In this document: positions 50,124-61,069 of the stretch, piece by piece
Layout of the letters: every line of letters starts with the position of its first letter
Position numbering within the stretch: the stretch's first letter is position 1
From: Zeugodacus cucurbitae
Lineage: Eukaryota > Arthropoda > Insecta > Diptera > Tephritidae
DNA length: 64,000 nucleotides
Reading direction: 5' to 3'
Assembly (NCBI RefSeq): GCF_028554725.1
Contig: NC_071667.1
Coordinates: 9,159,501-9,223,500, forward strand
The notes under the pieces: model-generated
The model's input: the letters and a program-made list of their open reading frames with translations, nothing else
What the model was told of the DNA's origin: nothing
The model's database searches: none
Translations under genes and position numbers: made by a program

Positions 50124-51853
50124 TTCGAGTCATTTTGGTAACTGATTTGATTAAATGAAATATTTTTGAATTAAATAAATAAGTATAATTCAATCCTGAA
50201 ATTTCCTCATGGAGACTTGTTTTTAAGTTATGCAAAATTCTTACGACTAAGTTTTCTATAAACTATATTATCAAGTGGATAGCCTAAGATAAGTCCATAC
50301 TCAAACCGTTACGACCAAAAGAACCATGACCGCGTAAAGCTAAGCCAAGCCAATATTAGAAGCAGAAACGTGCTTTACTAAGAATCATTGACCTCAACTT
50401 GAAGATAGTCAATAAGAAGTTTCAAACGTTCGAAAGTACTAACCAACCCGGTGTATTTTAAAGCTTTCGATCCCTCCTATACTTGTTGTTAATCTTATAG
50501 ACCTATGACCTTCTAGATCGTATTCATATCCTGACTTACTTATTAATAGTAGATAAGTTCATTTCGAAATTCTAGAAAAAAAGTATCATTCATGAAAAAT
50601 ATATCAATAATTTGTGTTTAAGATGAACTAAATAAAAATATTTTATAATTTTAAAATATGAAACAAATATTTTGAATTTCTGCATTCAAACATTCAGAAA
50701 GTTTAACTACAAAATATATATGTCCATATGCTCCATTTTTCATACCAATTAGAAGAAATTTGCATACAAAAATAATACCGCAAAGAAATAAAATGCCGTA
50801 ATTTACATAAAATTTCATTGCACCGCGCGGCACCGAACAACGGCAAATCAATCACCAGTGGCGCGCGTGTTATTATACGCTTATCGGGTGCATAAATGCA
50901 CAACTTAGCGATTATTATCCAAATCGCACAACGAACACATGCAAACCAACAAATTCCACAAACATACACATGCACTAGTAGCAGTTAGGTTCCAATGGAA
51001 ATTCCAATAACAAAAAACACTTTAAAAATCTCTGCAGTGGAAAGAAAACGCTCGTATGCATGCAATGCCACAGCGCCAGGCAAAAGGCACGACTCGTACA
51101 AGAAGAAATCCGCAGCAACTAAATTCACTCTCACTGCTCGCATGTCGGCGATAAAGCGACGTTGCATTGCGATTTGATGCGACTCTCGCCGATTGAAGTG
51201 CAAATGCAGCACTTACACGCACATTTGTGCAACCTCAACAACAAACGCTCATCACATGCATATCAGCGCGTTGCACGGCCGCCTGGCTGACTGGGTTACC
51301 CTGTGATTGGATGTGTGTGAGTAGCATGCCTTGGCTATCGGCAGCGAAATCTGGCCCAGAAGGGTGTGGCTAACGGCTGTCACACACCATACACTTGTGT
51401 CTGTGTGTGAATGAAAACAATCACAGCACAATGGTTACTTACAACAGCAATGAAAACAAAAAGTCATTATGACTGCAGGGCGTGTCGACCAACAGTGACT
51501 AGCATTACAGCGCCGTGGTACGGCTGGTGCTGGTGGGTTTTGGTGATGGTGGAGGTGGTTGTAGTGGTTGCGCTCGTTGTGTTGGTGGTAGAAATTAACG
51601 AAATAGAAACAAGCAAAGAGTTTGAGGAACTTGTGTTTATGCACAGAATGTATCAATGATTATGGCGGCCGCAGTGAATACCTGGCTACCGAATGATTTT
51701 TTTATTTGATTTATTTGGGGTTTGCGCATTACGGTGCAAAATGGCTTACATATACATATAGTACACGTCCAATTTTTTGATATTATATAAAACTATAGTA
51801 GTAACTATAAAACTATTATAGTTAGATACAAAAACTATTTTTGATAATGATAA
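50124..51853. other. Non-coding flank
   Basis: GC-richer from about 50820 to 51660, with overlapping short ORFs on both strands (51411-51659 plus, 51435-51656 minus) and no domains. Likely non-coding or regulatory. Confidence 0.45.
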
Positions 51854-52461
51854 CACCGGTCAACACGATTTTTGGGTCAAACATCTACATGTTAAATTTT
51901 AGTTTTTCCTATGACAAAAATAATGAAATTTTTTTTTTCCCGGTTAAAGTTTGCTTTCGTAGAAATTAGAGCAATTTTTCGATTTTTAAGCAGAAATGAC
52001 TGATTTTTATATTTTTTCTCCAATTTCACTAAAGATTAGTTTGATTACTGACTTTTGGGTTAAAATAGGCTTCATAGGCTTCACAAAGTTTCAAATTTGT
52101 TGATAAAGTAAATTTTTTACTTCTAACTTTAATAAATTCACCGCAAATAAAACAGATTCATTCTGTCATCATTTTTACACTGACTTGATGCCATTTTTTA
52201 ACTGAGTAATACACTATTGTTGTTATAATAAACAGGTTAACATTCACTACTGTGCCTCTAATACTGTTTACTTTCGGGTTAATCAAAGTGCTGCCATCTT
52301 TGATTTATGAAATAAATTAAAATATACTTATCGATGTAGATCAGCCCAAAGCAAACTTAAAGAACTAAAGATTAATATTTTAGTGTTTTTCAATTTTTAG
52401 GATCAGAATTCAAGCATGAGAACAGAAACCCCCAAAAAAAATATTTTTTTGTTGACCGGTG
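51854..52461. mobile_element. 608-bp MITE with CACCGGTCAACA ends and TAA duplication
   Basis: The element is bounded by TAA at 51851-51853 and 52462-52464. Both ends read CACCGGTCAACA inwards (left 51854, right ending 52461), followed by looser similarity around 'ttttgggt'. There is no coding capacity; the interior is AT-rich. A three-base TAA duplication is the pattern of PIF/Harbinger-type elements, so it may be a non-autonomous member, although the terminal sequence is not one I can assign. Confidence 0.75.
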
Positions 52462-52561
52462 TAATCGGCGATTATTTATATATGTAAGCATATTTCCAAT
52501 TTTTCAATATACATATTTCCTATTGGAATTTTCATTAAAATAATATAATTGATATTCCAAT

Positions 52562-53385
52562 TCTTTGATTGGACCTTATCAGTGTGGCTTTAGACATGGA
52601 AAATCCACAACTGACCAGATATTCACCATGCGCCAAATCTTTGAGAAGACCCGTGAAAAGAGGTTCGACACACACCACCTTTTTGTCGATTTTAAGGCGG
52701 CTTTCGACAGCACGAAAAGGAGCTGCCTTTATGCCGCGATGTCTGAATTTTGTATCCCCGAAAAACTAATACGGCTGTGTAAGTTGACGTTGAGCAACAC
52801 CAAAAACTCCGTCATGATTGGGAAGGACTTCTCCGAGCCGTTCGATACCAAACGAGGTTTTAGACAAGGTGACTCACTATCGTGTGACTCGAATGGGTCA
52901 GGAGGTGAATGAGGACAAAACGAAATATATCCTGTCATCAAACGAACAGTCAGCGCATTCGCGTCTTTGCACCCACGTCACTGTTGACAGTCATAACTTC
53001 GAAGTCGTAGATAATTCGTATACCTGGGAACCAGCATCAACAACACCAACAATGTCAGCCTCGAAATCCAGCGCAGAATCACTCTTGCCAACAGGGGCTA
53101 CTTTGGACTGAGTAGGCAATTGAAAAGTAAAGTCCACTCTCGACGAACCACAATCAAACTCTACAAGTCGCTTATCATTCTCGTCCTGCTTTATGGCGCA
53201 GAAGCTTGGACGATGTCAACATCAGAAGAGACGACACTAGAGATACGGTCGGAGATAACCTCCGTATTCACCAAAAAGTTCTGCCTGAAAATATTATTGA
53301 TACGGTCACTACTTTCAAGTTTGGAAAGAAAAAGATTTCACACGATGCCAAACCTGGAGGATTCCGGTTGGATAGGGCAGTAGTT
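52562..53385 (+). pseudogene. RTE-like reverse transcriptase remnant lacking the YADD segment
   Basis: An open frame covers IGPYQCGFRHGKSTTDQIF, THHLFVDFKAAFDS, and FDTKRGFRQGDSLSCD. It then jumps directly to RMGQEVNEDKTKYILSS, so about 170 bp carrying the YADD catalytic box is deleted relative to the 43-kb copy. Further on, in shifting frames, come the VTVDSHNFEVVDN, KLYKSLIILVLLYGAEAWT and EETT blocks. The C-terminal region is lost and replaced by AT-rich sequence after about 53385. Confidence 0.85.
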
Positions 53386-55910
53386 TATAGCCTAATTCAT
53401 ACATATATTATATAATAATTATATAATATATTATATAATAATATATGTATATACAAATATAGATACTTATTTATCTGCATTCCGTCTTTTTTCATTAATG
53501 TGTATTAACCCACCAGAGCACCTATACAAGAAGGCTCAATCATCAGCACAGCTGTTAATTAAGTACACGCATTGATATATAAAGAAAATGGAAAGCAGAA
53601 TGTACAAAATAGTCTTATAATTATTTTCGCATAAGCTGGCTTAAAAATTGAAATCAATTGGAAAAAGGAAGATTTTTTCCATAATCCTTAAATCGCTTGA
53701 GACGGCATACATATACCTTTACCTGCATATATATAACTTATTACACAAGTTGTACCACTTTTGCCTTAATCTCATAATAAGTTATATTTTGTATGTTTTT
53801 TATTGTTTCGTTTGAAAAAGTCAATTGCTCGAAGGGATTATCCCTTCTTTCACTTGAGTCAGCGCGAACACCTTCGCTCAAGCACCTGTGTATCGGCATG
53901 AGGTTATTAAATCTTCTAGGGGTTACAGTGAAATGTTACACAATTTTATATATAGTTATAAATTACGGTTGTTTTTTGTTGTTGAAACAATGGGTATACT
54001 TTTCAAAAAGCATTATTATATTTTTAATTTATTTTGCCGGTATTTATAGCATTCTTTTTAATTTAACTTAGAACACTTCTCATATTTTATCTCTATTTAA
54101 CATCCAAGGTCAGACGTCATATCAAAACTATGTTGCATGAATTTGCAGAAATTCCTACCGATTGCGTGCGAGCTCTTTAGTCTAAATTGATAACGACCAC
54201 CTGAGCAACCAAATTACACACACACTATTCCACAGCACAAACATATGCAGTATAAGTCAAAGTAAAAACCAAAAAGCAAAACTAACAAACGAAAATTACA
54301 AAAAAAAAAAAAAATTAGGAGAGAAATCAACCAGTTGCAATGTAGCGCCATTTGACATTTGATAGACAAGCAACTGCTACTCAGACTCGGATGCTACACA
54401 GACGCTCACTTGTCGATTTATTAGCTGATGCTATCCCAGCACAATCGATTGATCGGTCGTTCGTGCCGATTGTAAAAGCGAATCAGCGGCTAGCTGATAG
54501 TGTGATACGCTCGTTAAATTGCACGACCAACATCGATTACGGTACTTTTTTTCCACACAGCAACGAACTGTATTGATTGGTTTGCAGCTGTGAGAGATTG
54601 GAGTCTATGCCAAATTGCATTGGTGCATCGTACGTACAATGTATGTATGTATACATGTACATTAGATGCTCGGTTGGTAATTTAGTAAAGCAACAACACG
54701 TATCAACAACGATCAATCGTGCAAAGTTCGCTTCTTAAATGTTAGCGTCAACAACAAATTGTGGCGTTGGAAAAAATTGCCACTGAAATTGCTGGCGTTT
54801 GGCATTCGGCTCTGTGTGTGGGGATTGGGGGGTTTGAGCTATACGTCGCTGTCAATTGACACTTTGATTGCATTTAATAAGACGATTGATCGCTTAAACG
54901 TTACCGCCCATTTAGCATGCACGACAGTTGAAATACATGCATACTACATTCATATGTGTGTAAGAGTATGTTTTTTCTTATTTTTGTAATAACTACCTGT
55001 TTATTTAAATTGCGGACAAATGTTTATTGCCGACAAATTGCTGTAACAATTTCATTTTTTTTCACACAGAGTTGCTTGTTTGAAGTTTCTAATGGCAAAG
55101 TTTTAGGACTTTATTTAATATATTTTATAGTTATGAATATATAGTAATATTAATTTACTATTCAATATTTAACTAATATTATTAAAATTCACATATTTGC
55201 TGAAATGAAGGGTGTCATAAATTTGTATTTTGATAAAAATTTATATACAATTTTCTATAAACTAGCATTTTTAGATGATGTGATATCACAATATTTTTAT
55301 AGGATGTGATTTCAATTGCATGTGATACAATTGTTCTAAAAACTTGAAATGTGATATGATATTGAGCTATGATTTGAATCAAGAATTGAAGTAGAATCAT
55401 ATCATGTGTCACGACGTGATGTGACTTAGTTTGTTTTGAATTCACCAAATAAGGTATGTTACGATAAATCAATAAAGAGAAAGATGATTAATATATGATT
55501 AGGTATGATTTTTACAGAATTGGGGTGTGTTGTGGTTTTACTTAATATGAAATCACGGTATGATCTTATGATAGAAGGATGTGACGTGGTCATGTGATGC
55601 AATTGTGATATGATTTTTTATAATATTAAAATTCAATACATGTGATGTGTTGATTAATCCATCATATTGATTAGATCGGGCTATGATGTATTGTGAAATG
55701 TATAGAATTATGGCAGACTGGTATAATAATAATGAAAGATATTATCTTAATATATTCTCTATAAAGTTTTTAATAAAAAATACAATAGTTTTTTACTCTA
55801 TGTCTGTGTGACATTAAATATATCGAATCACCTTAAAATAAGTTTATAATTAAATTTATGCTATAAAATGTTTATTGTAACAGAAATTTAAATTCAAACG
55901 TTCCTTTGTT
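53386..55910. other. Non-coding flank
   Basis: An AT-only palindromic patch lies at about 53401-53450. A GC-richer block at 54340-54600 contains repeated ATCGATTGATCG-like words, and a TTGCGTG occurs at 54162-54168. No gene recognised. Confidence 0.45.
55265..55700. repeat. Cryptically simple region rich in TGTGAT/ATGAT words
   Basis: The words tgtgat, gatatgat and atgtgat recur many times on the plus strand without strict periodicity (for example gtgatatgatat and catgtgatgcaattgtgatatgat). The rest of the window is not like this. It looks like a slippage-grown or decayed tandem array. Confidence 0.6.
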
Positions 55911-57062
55911 CTAGTTATACTCTCGTGACAAAAGTTGCTAAGAGAGTATTATAGTTTTGTTCACATAACGGTTGTTTGTAAGTCATAAAACTAAACGAGT
56001 TAGATATAGGGTTATGTATATCAAAATGATCAGGGTGACGAGACGAGTCAAAATCCGAATGTCTGTCTGTCTGTCCGTCCGTCCGTCCGTGCAACGGATA
56101 ACGTGAGTAAAAATTGAGATATCTTGATGAAACTTGGAACACATGTTCCTTGAGACCGTGAGAGGGTCTTATAAAGTGTCATAAGGGGCATATTTGGATG
56201 TAATTTTTTTGGAGAGGTGGGCGTGGCCCCGCCCCCAAATCGGTTATTTGAATATATCTCGCAAACCAATAAAGCTATATGAACCAAATTTTCTGCAGTC
56301 GGTTCTCTTACGTACCCCACCACACACCATGAAATTAGTTGAAATCGGATAATAACCACGCCCATCTCCCATACAGAGGTTAGGTTGAAAATTACTAAAA
56401 ATGGGTTAACTCACTAACGAATAACGTCAGAAATACTAAATTTTACAGAAGAAATTGGAGAAGGAAGCCGCACTCAGATTTTTTTACAAAGTAGAAAATG
56501 GGCATGGCATCGCCCACTTATGGGTCAAAAACCATATCTCAGGAACTACTCGACCGATTCGAATGAAATTCGATATATAATATTTTCTTGACACCCTGAT
56601 AACACGTGTGGAAAATGGATGAAATCGGTTCACAACCACGACAACTTCCCATGTAACTAAATTTTGAACTGCATCTTATTCCTTCACTTTATAGTATATA
56701 CATAAGGAACAAATGAAAATAGCGAAATAAAACTTTACACAAATACTGTATATGATCTGTGCCATCACTTGTGAAAAAATTGTCGAAATCGGACTATAAC
56801 TTTTCAAAGCCCCGAATATTGAATATGAAGAATTCAGTGCCCCACTGTAAATTTTCACCGAAAATTTCGGTAAATCTCTCAGGTATCTTAATTTAATTTA
56901 GAGGAAATATGTTTCTTCTAATAGTGTAACTTCCCCTAGCTCTCATATACCTTATTATAGGATTTTCAAATTGGGTCAAATTGTGTGTTATCTTAATAAA
57001 AATATATCAATAAATTGCGAGAGTACAAAATGTTCGGTTGCACCCGTTCCATACTTGTTTTA
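55911..57062 (-). mobile_element. Helentron/DINE-like repeat, copy C (full length, 1.15 kb)
   Basis: Read on the minus strand, the copy starts acaagtatggaacgggtgca, followed by the subterminal tactctcg motif. It ends with a stem-loop (plus-strand 55917-55949; arms atactctc and gagagtat) and then aaCTAG. A GTCT/GTCC tetranucleotide run lies at about 56060-56088 on the plus strand, next to the conserved 'aaacgagttagatatagggt' block. These features match mini-me/DINE-1-type, Helentron-associated non-autonomous elements. No coding capacity. Confidence 0.7.
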
Positions 57063-60000
57063 TAATGCAGTCATTTGCTTAAGCGAAGACAAGGACTAAT
57101 TTTGAATGCAGTTATGTGAGCAATTGTGCTTACAACATGAGTGCATTGGAAATTCTTACATGCAATTATTTTTTTTTTGCCAACAACATACAAAGGGGGT
57201 AGTAAGGATCACAGAAGAGCAGTATAATATACAGCAATAAATTGCACCTTGCAACAAGTGCAATTTGAGGCAATTGATAGCGGCATCAAATGGTAATACA
57301 AGTGAACACCTCTTCACTGAGCGCCAGTCTCGACATTTTAGAGTCTTATATGTGGATGTATGTATGTATGTATAACAAATAACTCGTTTTCCACACAAAA
57401 TAATCGAATCGATAACACACAGCTGCTGATACGAACTCTTTCGGTTTAAAAGCACATAATCGCTTGTTATTTTTTTATTTTTTTTTTTCAAACAATGCAA
57501 TTAATCGCACTCTGTATATGTTAAGTATGTATGTATATGGAAGCAAAGTATAAATGTCAAGTGTATTACAACCCCAACGCAGTAGTTTTTCCGCATTAAT
57601 ATTTGTAATTTATGTATCGCAAGAAAAAGTAATGTGGAAACCAGTTCAATGTATATTGCAGCTGCCCAACTGAGTTGTTGTCTTTGAGTACCGCTACAGA
57701 ATGCGCAAATCGCAAGTCAATGTACTGCGCACCAACAGTATTCTCAATTAAACTCACCTCAGACGTGCGCATCGTTAGCATTGCCAAGGATCCGCTTAAC
57801 TCAAGGATAATAAACATAATTACCTTATGTCTTATCATGAGGCGATGGTACGTGTTCAACGAGCCAGCCAACCTTGTATAAACATTTAGAATTTTTAATC
57901 AGCCTGCAAGTCTTCGTGATAATTGGGCGGAAGGGTGTCAGTTGGAAACACACATTTCCTGCACAAGAAAATTATAATGCAAATTATTGGAAGTAAATGC
58001 AAGGGTTCGTACCTATGCATGTAATACATATATATATAAGAGGGAATGTGCACGTAATTACAGAAGAAAATGTTGAAAAATTTGCAGAAATGACATTTGT
58101 TCGTATGTATTTACTTTAACAGGTATTTACCTACTCAATACATACAAACACTAACTAAACGAAGAATGGGGTTGTTTCAAACAAAATATCACTTTTAAGT
58201 TAGTATGATTGTAAAAAGCGACTAATTATAAAATATGGTCATAAATTCTAAGCAAGTACATAAATATAAAGATATACAGTAGTGGTCACAGCATATGCAA
58301 CTAATATTAATTTGATTGTTTGAGACCTTCCCCAAGGCGTACAGTATATATTATATGTATAAAAGCTTGGTAGATCTCCTGAATCTCCTGGGAGTGTTCA
58401 AAAGCGTCAATTGATATGAGTGTATGTCTGGAACCAAATTTTTATTCAACTGATATTTTACTGGAATACGATGCTCTCAGTTGGTATAATCAATTATGAT
58501 TCGTGTTCTGAATGGAAATACGAAATTGTACTGAATTATCTTAAAACAGGCACTCTGTTAAATAATATATGTTAAAATACTAATTCACGTCAAAATTAAG
58601 CAACCAAGTTAATTTAGAATTTCTCAATCCATTTGTACTGTGATAACGTGTTTGTATCTAGAAAATCTTAATAACTTATTATGCTCTTATTTTTCCTCGC
58701 TTCCCCACGCTCTGCACTAATTATTGCTATGCTCATACTTACACTCAGCGCTTAGACTTAAATGAGCAATAAAAATTATAGTAAAAACGAAAACCATTCA
58801 CTGATAATATGCAAAATAGCAGATAAAAGGCAGCAGTGAAATTCATGTACCATACATACAAATAAACAACTTCTAAGAAAATATTAAGCAATGTAATTTC
58901 TTTGATTTATTACCGCAACGAACAAGAAAAAGGCGAAGGTAAGTAAAGTAAAATTAAAAAAAAAAATTGCGGTACAAACAATTGAGTGCTGAATGGGCGT
59001 TATCGCGAAAAAGTAGACGGTAAGGGGGCCAAGCAGTCAGCCATTACGATTTGGAGCACACAAACCTCACACACATACATATGTACATATACATAAATAT
59101 GTAAATTCCAACTCTGAAGGCCGAATTCCCAAACACACATCAATCTGGGCACTTTTATGAATATAATAACAAATCAGTGGTTGAAAAGCAAAGGAACCTT
59201 CTCAACCTACTCAAAGCATTCATTGGTTGCCCACAAACGACAACAGCAACAACAAAGTGAAATGTTAACAAAGCACAAAAACAATAAAAAACAAAAATGA
59301 ATTACGACAAGGAAAATGGCGCACATGTTGTTGCTGATCTTGGACGCTTGATAAGCGTTGCATTTATAAATCTGCACAACAACAAAACATATAATAAACG
59401 TTAAAGAATCAGTGTATACATATAATAATGCTTGTGGTTATGTATTTGTGAAACAACAAAATGCACTCAACAAAAGCACTGTCACAACGTCGGGTAGTTA
59501 GAATAAAACTATGGCGACAACGAAACGTTTACTATTCGTAATTACACAGAATACACTTATGTACTATATACATATGTATCTGTGTATCTGTATATACGCG
59601 TTTTTAAGGGGTTTAAAAAGAACTCACTATAAATATGAAATATTAAATATAGTAGTAATCAAGTGAGATCTAAGCCGATGCATAATCTGTATGAATTCAA
59701 CTGGATAACTTTGGCGTTGCTTTCACATGTAAAAGTTTTGACAAGCAGAAAAGTGACCAATCGAATACAGCTATTATTAAATTAAGAATAAGAATAATGA
59801 TTTTAAAATTTTTAGGAATTTGGCCAACTAGAAAAAATAGTTTCCTTTCTTTCTAGTTCGAAATGTCTAACATCCGAAATTAAAAATGGCATTGAACACA
59901 TTTTACAGTACATTAACAGTTAATTGCTGTTTGCGTGCATTTACCTATTTTGTTGTTTTGTTAATTACGGTGCAAAGTGTTATCTGCTGTTGTTAGCTTC

Positions 60001-60095
60001 AACTATGATTAATATATTTTTTTTTATTATCGCAAACCTCTTCTTTGTTTGTTGTAGTTTTTTTTTGTTATACTTTATTTTATTTTTTATTAATT
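57063..60095. other. Non-coding flank
   Basis: No gene recognised. The stretch is AT-rich, with GTAT and GTATGT microsatellite patches (57357-57372 and about 57524). A TTGCGTG occurs at 59931-59937. Confidence 0.45.
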
Positions 60096-61069
60096 ATACT
60101 CTCGCACAAAGTTGCTAAAGAGAGTATAATAATTTTGTTCACATAACGGTTGCTTGTAAGTCTTAAAACAAAACGAGTTAGATATAAGTTTATATATACC
60201 AAAGTGATCATGGAGTAAAGTTCCAATCCGGATGTCTGTCTGTCTGTCCATAACTTAGCCATAAATTAAGCTATGAAAGTGAAATTTGGTACAAATGATT
60301 GTTCTAGGAAGAGGCATATTTTGATGTTATTTTTTTTTTTGGGAAAGTAGGCGTGACCCCGCCCCCTACTAAATTTTTTTGTACATATCTCGTAAACTAC
60401 TAAAGCTATGTCAACGAAACTTTCAGGAGTCGTTTTCTTCAGGTATTTCCTTATACAGTCCAAAAATGGAGGAAATCGGATTATAACCACGCCCACCTCC
60501 CATACAAAGGTTATGTTGAAAACTAATGAAAATTCTTTAATTTAACCAGAAACCTTAAATGTCATTATAAAAATGGTACAGAAGAGCTGCACTCAAAATG
60601 GTATACACAATTTTAAATGGGAGTGGTTCCGCCCACTTATGGTTCAAAAACCATATCTCCGAATGTAATTGACCAATTTCAACGAAATTCGGTTTATAAT
60701 ATCTTCTTGGCTTCCCAATGATAAGTTATTAAAATATTCCAAATCGGTTCACAACCCCATATATCGAATATGAGGACTTTAGAGCTTCGAATAAATTTTT
60801 TACCGATATTTGGAAGAAATTCAGAGGGAATATTTTTCTTCTAATAATATGTCTCCGTGATAGAAATGAGGGAAATCGGGTTATAACTTCCCCTAGTTCT
60901 CATATACCTAATATTAAGGTTTTGAAACTTTCAATGGATTTTATGCTATATACATATATGCCGAATATGTGAGTCAAATTGTGTGTTATATTAATAAAAT
61001 TAAATAAATAAATTGCGAGAGTATAAAATGTTCGATTACACCTGAACTTAGCCCTTCCTTACTTGTTTT
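60096..61069 (-). mobile_element. Helentron/DINE-like repeat, copy D (0.97 kb)
   Basis: Same family and orientation as copy C: stem-loop at about 60096-60127 (arms atactctc and gagagtat), 'aaacgagttagatata', a GTCTGTCTGTCTGTCC run at about 60234-60249, and the opposite end aagtaaggaagggctaagtt on the minus strand near 61069. It is about 180 bp shorter than copy C through internal indels. After the stem-loop it does not keep the CTAG seen in copy C. Confidence 0.7.

Noticed and set aside
53401..53450. AT palindrome as a functional hairpin
   Set aside because: Made only of TTA/ATA simple sequence; expected by slippage.
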